From Bradyrhizobium sp. PSBB068 (GTDB taxonomy: Bacteria; Pseudomonadota; Alphaproteobacteria; Rhizobiales; Xanthobacteraceae), in contig CP069300.1 in NCBI GenBank assembly GCA_016839165.1, positions 1,116,001 through 1,180,000 of the forward strand: a stretch of DNA of 64,000 bases, given 5' to 3'. The notes under the pieces were generated by a model, which saw only the letters and a program-made list of their open reading frames with translations, did no database searches and had not been told where the DNA came from. Within the stretch, counting starts at the first letter, position 1, and each line of letters opens with the position of its first letter. Shown in pieces: positions 21,011-29,434 of this stretch. The position numbers and the translations under genes were made by a program.

Positions 21011-21594
21011 CAGGCAAGCCCTTCCTCGACCAGCGCTTGTGCCACGGAAGGCAACTTTCTCATTCGGCTGAAATAGGCCTGAAGCCGCTCCGGCACATCG
21101 ATCCCGTGCGCAGGTGCCCATTTCAGCGCCCAGAAAAGATAGGGATCGGGAATCGTCATTCGATCGCCTAACAGGAAAGCGTTGTCGCCGAGTTGCTGCG
21201 CAAGAGAAGCAAAGTGCTTGGTCAGCGTGCCGCGAGCTCGTTCCTTCTCGAGCGCCGGCAGGTTCTTGAAGAAGGGTCGCAAGCCGCCGTGGATCTCGGT
21301 TGCCATGAATGATACGGCTTCCAGCGCACGCCAGCGCGTGAGGCCCTCCTCGGGGAGCAGCGTGTCGCTCCGGTGTGCGATGTAAGCCAGAATAGCAAGG
21401 TTCTCGGTCAATAGCGTTCCGTCGTCGAGTTCCAGCGCGGGCACGTATCCCCTCGGATTGATCGTCAGGTAATCGCCTCCGTCCTCGGTCCGCTTGTCGC
21501 GGTTGACGCCGATGAGCTTGTAGGGCAGCCGCGCTTCGATCAGCGCGATGTGGTCTGCCAGGCTACAGGCGCCGGGCGCGTAGTAGAGGATCAT
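21010..21594 (-). CDS. Glutathione S-transferase
   Basis: 194 residues from the ATG at 21594 (GGAGA upstream). The N-terminal thioredoxin fold begins MILYYAPGACSLADHIAL, typical of bacterial beta-class GSTs, with a serine in the GACS position and the cis-Pro loop GYVPALELDDGTLLTENLAI that binds glutathione. The C-terminal domain is all helical, with FLLGDRMTIPDPYLFWAL. It probably conjugates or reduces electrophiles in the cytoplasm. It is divergent from an HxlR regulator with a palindrome between them. Its stop abuts a catalase remnant, so a rearrangement ended here. Confidence 0.92.
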   Translation of the reverse strand: MILYYAPGACSLADHIALIEARLPYKLIGVNRDKRTEDGGDYLTINPRGYVPALELDDGTLLTENLAILAYIAHRSDTLLPEEGLTRWRALEAVSFMATEIHGGLRPFFKNLPALEKERARGTLTKHFASLAQQLGDNAFLLGDRMTIPDPYLFWALKWAPAHGIDVPERLQAYFSRMRKLPSVAQALVEEGLA

Positions 21595-21609
21595 AATCGT
21601 CTCCAATGT

Positions 21610-21630
21610 TTGGTCCAACTTGTTGACCAA
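21610..21630. promoter_or_regulatory. Palindrome between gst and hxlR-type gene
   Basis: TTGGTC-N9-GACCAA (21610-21630) is a perfect six-base inverted repeat, centred in the 87-base divergent gap, 16 bases from the gst start. HxlR-family repressors bind such sites and commonly control the divergent oxidoreductase or transferase gene. Confidence 0.6.
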
Positions 21631-21681
21631 CAGCAGAGGCGTGACTATCTCGTCAAACGCATATCTTCAGGACCAGGTCAT

Positions 21682-22050
21682 ATGAATGTGCCCATGTCGG
21701 TTGATGCTCCCGCAGGTTGCCAATGGGTGAGCGAGGTTCTCAACCAGGTCGGCGACAAATGGACGGTGCAGGTCGTGGTGGCGCTTCGTGACCGGCCACG
21801 GCGCTTCAACGACATCAAGCGTCAGGTTGCCGGCATCTCGCAGCAGATGCTGACACGAACGCTCAAGACGCTTGAACGCGACGGTCTGGTCGTGCGCACG
21901 GTCCGCTCCAGCACACCGCCGCAGGTGGACTATGCGTTGACCGAGGTTGGCCGCTCGCTTTCAGGGACGGTACGGCAGCTCGCGGAATGGGCGGTTGCGC
22001 ATCGCGCAATCATCCATGCAAGCCGGCAGCGATACGACACAAGCCGCTAG
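21682..22050 (+). CDS. HxlR family transcriptional regulator
   Basis: 122 residues: a winged helix with the family signature, a cysteine early (GCQW, residue about 13), VGDKWTVQVVVAL, RRFNDIKRQVAGISQQMLTRTLKTLERDGLV and VDYALTEVG. HxlR proteins often sense aldehydes, quinones or disulfide stress through that cysteine. It is divergent from a glutathione S-transferase gene. The ATG at 21682 or 21694 could start it; AGGA and AGGTC lie upstream. Control of the gst gene is inferred from the arrangement. Confidence 0.9.
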   Translation: MNVPMSVDAPAGCQWVSEVLNQVGDKWTVQVVVALRDRPRRFNDIKRQVAGISQQMLTRTLKTLERDGLVVRTVRSSTPPQVDYALTEVGRSLSGTVRQLAEWAVAHRAIIHASRQRYDTSR

Positions 22051-22096
22051 CCGTGGCCGGCGCCCGCGGTCCGATAGGACGCCTGTTCCGCACCGA

Positions 22097-23308
22097 TCAA
22101 ACGAAGGCACTCAGACCGGTGATGTCCCGGCCGACGATCAGCGACTGGATCTCGGCCGTGCCTTCGTAGGTGACGAGGCTTTCCATGTCGCACATGTGCC
22201 GCATGACGTGGAAATCGAGCGTGATGCCGTTACCGCCGAGGACGTCGCGCGCCATCCGGCACACGTCGCGTCCCTTGACGCTGCAATAGTACTTGGCGAG
22301 CGCGGCCATCGTCTCCTCCAGCTTGCCGTCGTCGATCAAGCGGCCAAGCCGGATGCAATAGAGCTGCATCGCGGTGACGTCGCCGAGCATGTTGACGAGG
22401 ATCGACTGGATCATCTGCGACTTGGCGATCGGCTTGCCGAACTGGATGCGGCGCTGTGCGTAGGTCAGGGCGATGTCGTAGGCCGAAACGGCATTTCCAA
22501 GTGATGCCCATGCCACCGTGTTGCGGGTGCCCATCAGCACCCTGGCGCAGTCCTTGAACGAATTGCAGTTCTTCAGGCGGGCCTCCTCCGATACGCGGCA
22601 GTCGGTGAGAGTGATGTCGGCGTTCTGCACCATCCGCAGCGATACCTTGCCGCCGATCTTGGTCGCCTTGTAGCCGGGGTTGTCCTTCTCCACCACGAAG
22701 GCCTTGACCTGCTTGTCGGCGACGTCGCGGGCGTAGACCACGATGTAGTCGCACCAGACGGCATTGCCCGGCCAGCGCTTGCGGCCATTGATCACCCATT
22801 CGTCGCCTTCACGCTTGGCCGTGGCTTCGAGCCCGACCGAATCCGATCCATGATCGGGCTCGGTCAGGGCGAACGCGCCGACTTTCTCGAACCGGGCCAT
22901 CTGCGGCAGGTAGCGCTGCCGCTGCTCTTCGGAACCGAGCAGGTTGATCGACTGCATCGCCAATCCGAGATGAACGGCGAAGAACGTCGCGATGCTCGAG
23001 TCGATCCGGCTGAGCTCCATCATGACCAGGCCCGCGCCGACCGCGGTCATCGGCCGGCACCCGTGTCCGCGCATGTTGTGATCGCCCACGATGTTCAGCG
23101 CCGCGATCTTGGGAACCAGTTCGAAGGGAAACTCGCCGCGCTCCCAGTAGGAGTTGACGATCGGCAGCACCTCGCGCTCGCCGAATTCGCGCACTTTGGC
23201 CAGGATATCGATCTCCTCCGGCGTCAGTTGCTCTTTCATCAGGAAATAGTCGGTGCCGCGCGCGCGTCCGATGTTGTCGCTCAGCTTGTCCGTGATGGGG
23301 TCGGTCAT
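22097..23308 (-). CDS. Acyl-CoA dehydrogenase, glutaryl-CoA dehydrogenase-like
   Basis: 403-residue FAD flavoprotein of the acyl-CoA dehydrogenase family. Seen: the FAD/substrate motif GAFALTEPDHGSD (about 142-154), the C-terminal domain with YAQRRIQFGKPIAKSQ, and the catalytic glutamate E382 in TYEGTAEIQSLIVGR. The TYEGT context and overall length resemble glutaryl-CoA dehydrogenase and ACX4-type short-chain enzymes. The true substrate cannot be read from sequence. It is a single-gene unit: 3' end 46 bases from the convergent HxlR gene, with an inverted repeat 90 bases upstream of the start. Confidence 0.9.
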   Translation of the reverse strand: MTDPITDKLSDNIGRARGTDYFLMKEQLTPEEIDILAKVREFGEREVLPIVNSYWERGEFPFELVPKIAALNIVGDHNMRGHGCRPMTAVGAGLVMMELSRIDSSIATFFAVHLGLAMQSINLLGSEEQRQRYLPQMARFEKVGAFALTEPDHGSDSVGLEATAKREGDEWVINGRKRWPGNAVWCDYIVVYARDVADKQVKAFVVEKDNPGYKATKIGGKVSLRMVQNADITLTDCRVSEEARLKNCNSFKDCARVLMGTRNTVAWASLGNAVSAYDIALTYAQRRIQFGKPIAKSQMIQSILVNMLGDVTAMQLYCIRLGRLIDDGKLEETMAALAKYYCSVKGRDVCRMARDVLGGNGITLDFHVMRHMCDMESLVTYEGTAEIQSLIVGRDITGLSAFV

Positions 23309-23397
23309 GCGTTTCCTCCTTGATTTTATCGGCGCCCGCGTCTCCGGATGCGCCGCCGTTTCGATATCGCAGCGCTTCGATCTCCCCGATCAGGTGT

Positions 23398-23424
23398 GAG
23401 GTATCGTCTCGCTGACGATACCTC
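23398..23424. promoter_or_regulatory. Perfect 11-bp inverted repeat upstream of acyl-CoA dehydrogenase gene
   Basis: GAGGTATCGTC (23398-23408) and its exact complement (23414-23424) are separated by five bases, about 90 bases upstream of the acyl-CoA dehydrogenase start. No T tract follows on either strand, so an operator for an unlinked regulator is as likely as a terminator. Confidence 0.5.
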
Positions 23425-24058
23425 CCGCCTCGCCCTCGGATTCATAGATGAGCGGTGCGCCGCCTCGACATCTCCCTTGCTGCCCGCTCACACCGCTGTT
23501 CCCGATGCGGCGTCGCTACGACTGGTTGCGCCGCAAGATCAGACCTGCCAACGCGGTCCTGGTGGTGCCGTTTCTTGTTGGTGCGTGCTGCACGATGATC
23601 GATAGATGAGACGGGTAGAGCGCTTTCGAAAAGGCAGACCCACGTTCGACCTTGCACCGGCATCGCAACGGCCGTTCGGCATACTGCGTCAATAACAATT
23701 CGGTCGCAACCAGATAGAGCAGTGCGGAGCGGGCTTGGTCGTTACGCACCGTCCGTCGAATGCAGCAAGATCGGACGTGACGTTGAGATCGGGCAGGCTG
23801 CCGAGGTGCGAAGCGGACAGCCGGAGGTGCGAAGCGGACAAGACGTTGCTCCGCGCGGCAAGCGGAGCCGCGCGTCGGTGCCAAATCACGTTCGGTCAAA
23901 AGCACGCGATCGCGACGCGAGGTCTATCGCCAATCCTAAATCCGGCGTCAGAATCTGGCGCATTTGTCAGTTGAAGTCGGCCGCACGCGCGCGTCTTCTG
24001 ATGCTCCTCTGCTTGCGGCGATACGAGGTTCGTCGCGGTCCCAATCACGGAGGACTTC
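23425..24058. other. Long non-coding stretch with a 21-bp tandem repeat
   Basis: About 630 bases without a recognisable gene. GAGGTGCGAAGCGGACA occurs twice in tandem (from 23803 and 23824, 21-base period). Open frames here have no family resemblance and no ribosome sites. The last bases contain the GGAGG ribosome site (24049-24053) of the next gene. The region could hold a decayed gene or a long untranslated leader. Confidence 0.5.
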
Positions 24059-24499
24059 ATGAAGAACAAGCTCTTCACGTTTCTCACGGCGGCGACGCTT
24101 GCTGTCAGCGTCGCACTTTCACCCGTAGCCCTCGCCAGGGGCGGCGGCGGTGGCGGCGGACATGGCGGCGGCGGTGGTGGTCACGGCGGCGGCTTTGGCG
24201 GCGGCATGCATGGCGGCTTCGGCGGCGGAATGCACGGTGGCGGAATGGCATTCGCCGCGATGGGCGGCGGCGGGCATTTTGCCGGCGGACATTTCGGAGG
24301 TGGCCCCCGCTTTGCGGGCGCCGGATTCCACGGCGGGCGCTTCTTCCATCATGGCGGATTCTTCCGCCACCACCGCTTTCATCGCTTCGCATTCGTCGGC
24401 GGGCCTTATGTCTATGCGGATTATTACGGCGGGTGCTGGCGCAGGACATGGACCTCTTACGGCCTGCAATGGGTCAATGTGTGCGGGGACTATTGGTGA
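24059..24499 (+). CDS. Secreted glycine/histidine-rich protein
   Basis: 146 residues with a signal peptide (basic KNK, hydrophobic 6-24, cleavage after ALA at 26). The mature protein is a low-complexity run of GGGHGGG and GGGMHGG units (27-95), then a phenylalanine/histidine-rich part (FHGGRFFHHGGFF, FRHHRFHRF) and a compact end with two cysteines (GGCWRRTW and WVNVCGDYW). The ribosome site GGAGG is ideal. Such proteins are common in Bradyrhizobium and are suspected to bind metal or coat the cell surface, but the role is not established. It lies 127 bases before a two-component system on the same strand. Confidence 0.82.
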   Translation: MKNKLFTFLTAATLAVSVALSPVALARGGGGGGGHGGGGGGHGGGFGGGMHGGFGGGMHGGGMAFAAMGGGGHFAGGHFGGGPRFAGAGFHGGRFFHHGGFFRHHRFHRFAFVGGPYVYADYYGGCWRRTWTSYGLQWVNVCGDYW

Positions 24500-24626
24500 T
24501 CGCCCAACCAACCGCACCGTTGTCGCGGCCGTCGCCAGGCGTTCCATCCAGCCCCGGAATGGGATAGTCTGGCGGCGACCGTCGCGGGGGCTCGGTAGAG
24601 TTTGAGAACCCGGAGAGTTCAAGCAG

Positions 24627-25319
24627 ATGACCGGAGCTCACCGCCGCATTCTCGTCGTCGAGGACGATCCGGAAACCGCGGGTCAGCTCGTCGAGGAGCT
24701 CACCACCAGCGGCTATGACGTGGATCTCGCCGCGAACGGCCGCGAGGCGCTGAGCCAGGGCGCGGCGCGCGACTATGCCGTCATCACGATCGATCGCATG
24801 CTGCCCGACATCGACGGCATCACCGTGATGCGCCAGATGCGCGACGATGGCATCGCCGTGCCGTTCCTGATCATCAGCGCGCTCGGCGAGGTCGACGACC
24901 GCGTGCGTGGCCTGCGTGCCGGCGGTGACGATTATCTGGTCAAGCCGTTCTCCTTTGTCGAACTGCTGGCGCGGCTGGAGGCGCTCGGCCGCCGCAGCGA
25001 GACCGTTGCCAAGGAGACCATCCTGCGGGTCGGCGATCTGGCGGTCGATCTGATCGCGCGGACGGCGAGCCGCCGCGGCCGCAAGATTCCGCTGCTGCCG
25101 AAGGAGTTCCAGCTGCTCGAATATCTCGCGCGCAACGAGGGTCGCGTGGTTTCGCGCGCCATGTTGCTGCAGCATGTGTGGGATCTGCACTTCGATCCCT
25201 CGACCAATATCATCGACGTCTATGTCGGGCGGGTGCGCCGCAAGGTCGACGACCAGCAAGCCTATCCGCTGATCCACACGATCCGCGGCATCGGGTACTG
25301 CCTCCGTGCTCCTGGCTAA
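24627..25319 (+). CDS. OmpR/PhoB family response regulator
   Basis: 230 residues. The receiver domain (7-120) has the acidic pocket E12-D13-D14, the phospho-acceptor D56 in TIDRMLPDIDG and K106 in DDYLVKPF. The winged-helix output domain (about 132-228) has KEFQLLEYLARNEGRVVSR and VDVYVGRVRRK-type recognition features. Its end overlaps the histidine kinase gene by 14 bases, so the two are translationally coupled. The stimulus is unknown; the secreted glycine/histidine-rich neighbour raises metal or envelope stress as a possibility. Confidence 0.94.
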   Translation: MTGAHRRILVVEDDPETAGQLVEELTTSGYDVDLAANGREALSQGAARDYAVITIDRMLPDIDGITVMRQMRDDGIAVPFLIISALGEVDDRVRGLRAGGDDYLVKPFSFVELLARLEALGRRSETVAKETILRVGDLAVDLIARTASRRGRKIPLLPKEFQLLEYLARNEGRVVSRAMLLQHVWDLHFDPSTNIIDVYVGRVRRKVDDQQAYPLIHTIRGIGYCLRAPG

Positions 25320-26679
25320 GACCCTTGGGTCATCGACGTTCCGCCTGGCCCTGATCGCCATCGGCATCTTCGGCCTGATCGTGTCCGCGATCTTCGCCTA
25401 TGTCTACTGGTCGACGCTGTCCTATGTACGCGACAGGTCCGACCGCGCGATCATGACCGAGCAGGTGAGCCTCGACGGTGCCTATGCGCGGTCCGGCCGC
25501 GAGGGTTTGTCCGCATTGATCGCGCAATGCATCGCTGACAAGGACTTTGCCGACCATGTGTATTTGCTGGTCGACGCCGGATCGGCAGTGCTGGCCGGAA
25601 ATCTCGGAGTGTGGCCGGCGCACACCGGCGAGCGGGGATGGACGGAATTTCGGACCTCGCCGCCGCGGCTCGCTTCCGGAACCGTGCTGGTGCGAGCCGT
25701 GGCCGAGACCTTGCCGGGCGGTGAACGGTTGCTGGTCGGCCGCGATATCAGCGATCTCGACGGCTTCATGGCGCAGATCAGGGCCGCAGGGATCGCCGTT
25801 GTGGTGCTGATCATCGGGCTGGCGGCTGCCGCCAGCATCGGGGTCACGCGGCGGACGGTCGGCCGCATCGAATCGATCAATGCGACCAGCCGCGCCATCA
25901 TGCTCTCCGGCCTCGACCAGCGCATCCCGCTCCGCGGCAGTCACGACGAATGGGATCGCGTTGCCGAGAATCTCAATCTGATGCTGGATCGCATCCAGAC
26001 CCTGATGGGCGACGTCAAGCAGGTCAGCGAAAACATCGCCCATGACCTGCGCACGCCGCTGACCCGGATGCGCGGCCGGCTGGAGAAGGCCTATCACGCT
26101 CCGCGCAACGTGGAAGGCGATGCGGCGCTGATCGGCGACACCATCGCCGATCTCGACGCGGTGCTCGGGATGTTCGCATCGATCACGCGGATCTCGGAGA
26201 TCGAGACGCGGGCCCGCAAGGGCGCGTTTCGCACCGTCAATCTCGTCGAGATCGCAGGCGAGGTGGTCGAGCTGTACGACGCCGCGGCCGAGGAGGTGAC
26301 CACCGATCTCGACCTTGCCGGCGATCCCGTGGTGCTGGTCACCGGCGACCGTGACCTGCTGTTCGACGCCATCGCCAATCTCGTCGACAACGCGATCAAG
26401 CATGGCCGCCCGGGCGGACGGGTCACCGTGACCTGCGATAATGACCAAAGCGGGCCGATGATTTCAGTCGCCGATGATGGCCCCGGCATTCCGGCCGACC
26501 AGCACGACCGCGTGTTCAAGCGCTTCTACCGGCTGGAGCAGAGCCGCTACACGCCGGGCAACGGGCTCGGCCTCAGCCTGGTCGCGGCGGTCGCGAGCCT
26601 GCACGGCGCACGGATCGAACTGCGCGACAACACGCCGGGGTTGTTGTTCAGGCTCGTGTTTCCCGCGACGGAAACCTAG
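25306..26679 (+). CDS. Sensor histidine kinase, HAMP-containing
   Basis: 457 residues, GTG start within the regulator gene. Transmembrane helix 1 (12-34), a periplasmic domain of about 125 residues, transmembrane helix 2 (about 160-180), HAMP (181-235), HisKA with the phosphorylated H246 in ENIAHDLRTPLTR, and the ATPase domain with the N box (NLVDNAIKHG), G1 (DDGPGIP) and G2 (GNGLGLSL). The layout is that of QseC/PmrB-like sensors for envelope or metal signals. Partner of the overlapping OmpR-type regulator. Confidence 0.94.
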   Translation: MLLAKTLGSSTFRLALIAIGIFGLIVSAIFAYVYWSTLSYVRDRSDRAIMTEQVSLDGAYARSGREGLSALIAQCIADKDFADHVYLLVDAGSAVLAGNLGVWPAHTGERGWTEFRTSPPRLASGTVLVRAVAETLPGGERLLVGRDISDLDGFMAQIRAAGIAVVVLIIGLAAAASIGVTRRTVGRIESINATSRAIMLSGLDQRIPLRGSHDEWDRVAENLNLMLDRIQTLMGDVKQVSENIAHDLRTPLTRMRGRLEKAYHAPRNVEGDAALIGDTIADLDAVLGMFASITRISEIETRARKGAFRTVNLVEIAGEVVELYDAAAEEVTTDLDLAGDPVVLVTGDRDLLFDAIANLVDNAIKHGRPGGRVTVTCDNDQSGPMISVADDGPGIPADQHDRVFKRFYRLEQSRYTPGNGLGLSLVAAVASLHGARIELRDNTPGLLFRLVFPATET

Positions 26680-26946
26680 AACGGTAGGGTGGCGACGGCG
26701 GAGGAACTCCTCGCCGGGTGCGTGCCACCAAAATATTGAAAAACAACCCCATGCAAAGGAGCTCGCGGCTGCCGGCGTTGGACCAGGCAACGTTCGACTA
26801 TGCAGCTTGACACGTTGGGCAAATCAGGAGTACTTTTCTAATATTCAGAAATTACGCAACTGCCGTCTTGTAGGCGCCCTCGCCACACGAGTGGCGCGCA
26901 GCGCGTCGCGAGACTGCATCAGTCACCGGCCGTACAACATACTCGC

Positions 26947-27023
26947 CGTCGTCCCGGCCTTCGCCGGGACGACGCAACGGGAAGAGCCGTCGACACTGGA
27001 TCACCCCGCATGCGCGGGGTGAT
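26947..27023. repeat. Two perfect hairpins of dispersed-repeat type
   Basis: CGTCGTCCCGGC-CTTC-GCCGGGACGACG (26947-26974, 12-bp arms) and ATCACCCCGC-ATGC-GCGGGGTGAT (27000-27023, 10-bp arms). These are short palindromes of the kind scattered through Bradyrhizobium intergenic DNA. The 267 bases between the kinase stop (26679) and this point hold nothing I recognise. Confidence 0.75.
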
Positions 27024-27065
27024 GGCACCGCGTTGTTTGACTCGTTGAGTCGAACTATCCCACAT

Positions 27066-27189
27066 CGTCGTCCTGGCGAAGGCCAGGACCCATTACCCCA
27101 AATGAGAGTTGTTGCGTCACGCTGGGGGCCACGGTCCCGTTTATCGTCAAATGCGGTGGTTGTGGGTCCTCGCTTTTGCCAGGACGACG
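27066..27189. repeat. 124-bp dispersed repeat with inverted ends
   Basis: Ends are near-inverted copies: CGTCGTCCTGGCGAAGGCCA...GGAC at 27066-27089 against GTCCTCGCTTTTGCCAGG...ACGACG at 27166-27189. The interior (CCCATTACCCCAAATGAGAG, GGCCACGGTCCCG) is not palindromic. The size, ends and intergenic position fit a non-autonomous repeat family, which I recall from other Bradyrhizobium genomes. It sits 16 bases from the azoR stop codon. Confidence 0.75.
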
Positions 27190-27205
27190 ATGGGGAGGGA
27201 GCAGC

Positions 27206-27832
27206 TCAAAACCGTGCCGCCATCTCCACGAGCCGCGCGTGCGCAGCTTCCCGCGCCGCGCGGATCGGCTCCGCGGGCCCGGTGGTTGGGCCGATCGGCA
27301 CGAAGCGAACGTCGTTGATGCCGATGAAGCGCAGCACTTCGCGCAGATAGGGCGTTGCCATGTCGATGCGGCCGCGGTTCATGCCGGTGACGAAGTCGCT
27401 GCCGCTCGCGAGGATCACGACCGTCGGGCGGTCCTTGAGCAGCGGCAGATAGCCCTGTGCGGGATCGAAGCGAAAGGTCAGCCCGGGCTGGATGATGACA
27501 TCGAGCCACTGCTTGAGCTTATAGGGAATCGAAAAATTCCACATCGGCGTCGAGATCAGCACGCGATCGGCCAGCGACAGCCGCAGCGCCAGGCGCTCGG
27601 CGACGGCGAAGGCGTCGTGCTGGGAATTGGTAAAGGTCTTGCCGCCGATCCGGGCATATTTGGCCTCGAGCAAATAACCCTCGAACTCCGGCAGCGGCTC
27701 GCGCCAGAGGTTCATCGCGTCGATCTCCCAGTCCGGGCGCGCCTTGCGGAAACTCTCCATAAAGACGCGAGCGCCGGCCGCCGATTCCGAATCGGCGCGG
27801 GGAGAGCAGGCAAGATGCAGCAGCTTCGGCAC
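27206..27832 (-). CDS. azoR: FMN-dependent NADH:quinone/azo reductase (AzoR type)
   Basis: 208-residue flavodoxin-fold protein. Seen: the phosphate-binding start LLHLACSPRADSES, the FMN loop STPMWNFSIPYKLKQWLD (about 94-111) and the second flavin loop LASGSDFVTGMNRGR. These are typical of AzoR, which reduces quinones and azo compounds with NADH in two-electron steps. It is the last gene of the long minus-strand run, nine bases after the SMP-30/hydrolase fusion gene, so it probably acts on a quinone or aromatic product of that pathway. Confidence 0.9.
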   Translation of the reverse strand: MPKLLHLACSPRADSESAAGARVFMESFRKARPDWEIDAMNLWREPLPEFEGYLLEAKYARIGGKTFTNSQHDAFAVAERLALRLSLADRVLISTPMWNFSIPYKLKQWLDVIIQPGLTFRFDPAQGYLPLLKDRPTVVILASGSDFVTGMNRGRIDMATPYLREVLRFIGINDVRFVPIGPTTGPAEPIRAAREAAHARLVEMAARF

Positions 27833-27841
27833 CGCGCCTCC

Positions 27842-29416
27842 TCAGCCGAGCGCCTTGATGACGGTGTCGGCGTTGGTCACGACGGAGACGTTCTGGAGCG
27901 CGAAATTGATCGCGGCGTTGTGCCAGTCGGCGTTCATGGTCGAGCAGCAATCCTCCGGCACGATCATGAAATAGCCCTTGTCGGCGCCGGTCCGCGCGGT
28001 GTGCTCGACCGACATGTTGGTCCAGGCGCCGGTGTTGATGATCATGTCGCGGCCGGTTGCCTTCAGGATGGTTTCGAGCCGCGTGCCCTCCCAGGCGCTC
28101 ATCCGCATCTTCTCGACCACGAAGTCGCCCGGGCGCGGCTCGAGGCCCGAGACCGGCGCCGCGCCCCAGCTGCCGCGCACCATCGCCTTGCTGTCGACCA
28201 GTCCCTCGAACAGCGGCGCGTTCAGCGTGACGCCGGGCGCGCCTGGCTCGACCACGAACCAGACATGGATGATGGCGACGCCGCGCGCCCGCGCAGCATC
28301 GGCGACGCGGCGAACATTCTCGACGACATGCTGCTGGCGGGCATGCGCCGGCGCGCCGGACTCGGCGAATGCGCCGCCGTCCATGATGACGTCGTTCTGC
28401 ATGTCCTGGATGATCATCGCGCAGCGCTGCGGATCGATCTGCATCTCGCCGGCGGCGAGATTAGGCGCGGGCGTGGACGACGATGTGGTACCGGCGCCGC
28501 CGCGCTTGCCGCTCATGTAAGGTTCGTTACGCGGCCCGACCTTGGTCGGGATCGCATAGACCGAATGAGTCGCGGTCAGATAGAGCGTGCGGAAATCGGC
28601 GCCGCCCCAGGCAAGATTGGCGACCAGTTCGGGAAGGCGAACCTTGCCGAGCAGGTCGCCGCCGGGCGAGTAGACCCAGACGCCGCCGGGCGCGGTGACC
28701 CAGACGTTGCCGCGCTGGTCGCACTTCATGCCGTCGGGCAGGCCGGGCTCGAGCTCGGAGCGGATACCGGAGGCGAACACGCGCGGATTGCCGAGCGCGC
28801 CGTCGGCACCGACGTCGAAGGCGCGGATCAGCGCCTGCACGGTGTCGTTGACGTAAAGGATGCGCTCGTCGGGCGAGAAGCACAGCCCGTTGGGCTGGTC
28901 GAACAGATAGCGGTCGACCAGCAGCTTTGGTGCACCTCCGCCCGGCGGCACGCGATAGACACCCTGGAAGCCGAGCTGGCGCGGTCGTTCGACACCATAG
29001 ACCGGCATGCGGCCATACCAGGGATCGGAGAAATAGATCGCGCCCGAGGAATGAACGCAGACGTCGTTCGGGCTGTTCAGCTCCTGGTTCTCGTAATGCG
29101 AGGCCAGCACCTCGCGCCGACCGTCGGGCCGTTCGCGGATCAGCGAGGAGGTCGCATGCTCGCAGACGATCAGATTGAGGTCGGCGTCATAGGTCATGCC
29201 GTTGCATTTGTTCGACGGCCGCTTGACCTCGACCACGCCGCGCCGCGCATCCCAGCGCCGGCGTACGTCGCCGGGCATGTCGGAGAACAGCAGGAAGTGA
29301 TCGACCGGATGCCAGATCGGCCCCTCCGTGAAATCGAAGCCGGTGCCGACCTGGCCGACCGGCGCGTAGGGATCGATCAGGTCTTCGAACTCGCTGCGCA
29401 GCGTGACATGCGTCAT
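27842..29416 (-). CDS. Fusion: SMP-30/gluconolactonase domain plus isochorismatase-like domain lacking the catalytic cysteine
   Basis: 524 residues from the ATG at 29416. Residues 1-300 form an SMP-30 six-blade propeller, with metal-site positions at E32 (FTEGPIW), the NSPND asparagine (about 115) and an aspartate in LYVNDT. After a GTTSSSTPAPNLAAGE linker, residues 325-524 form an isochorismatase-like cysteine-hydrolase domain with D338 (IIQDMQNDV) and K436 (VEKMRMSAW). Where the family has TNVCVE, this protein has TNMSVE, so the nucleophile is Ser469. SMP-30 proteins hydrolyse lactones and isochorismatase-like proteins hydrolyse amides or vinyl ethers. One polypeptide may thus open two bond types in succession, or the second domain may be inactive. 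The gene is 18 bases after the MBL-fold hydrolase gene. Confidence 0.88.
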   Translation of the reverse strand: MTHVTLRSEFEDLIDPYAPVGQVGTGFDFTEGPIWHPVDHFLLFSDMPGDVRRRWDARRGVVEVKRPSNKCNGMTYDADLNLIVCEHATSSLIRERPDGRREVLASHYENQELNSPNDVCVHSSGAIYFSDPWYGRMPVYGVERPRQLGFQGVYRVPPGGGAPKLLVDRYLFDQPNGLCFSPDERILYVNDTVQALIRAFDVGADGALGNPRVFASGIRSELEPGLPDGMKCDQRGNVWVTAPGGVWVYSPGGDLLGKVRLPELVANLAWGGADFRTLYLTATHSVYAIPTKVGPRNEPYMSGKRGGAGTTSSSTPAPNLAAGEMQIDPQRCAMIIQDMQNDVIMDGGAFAESGAPAHARQQHVVENVRRVADAARARGVAIIHVWFVVEPGAPGVTLNAPLFEGLVDSKAMVRGSWGAAPVSGLEPRPGDFVVEKMRMSAWEGTRLETILKATGRDMIINTGAWTNMSVEHTARTGADKGYFMIVPEDCCSTMNADWHNAAINFALQNVSVVTNADTVIKALG

Positions 29417-29434
29417 CGTGACAGGCCTTCGCAA

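Noticed and set aside
23803..23841. Tandem 21-bp repeat as a possible CRISPR
   Set aside because: Only two units, no unique spacers and no cas genes.
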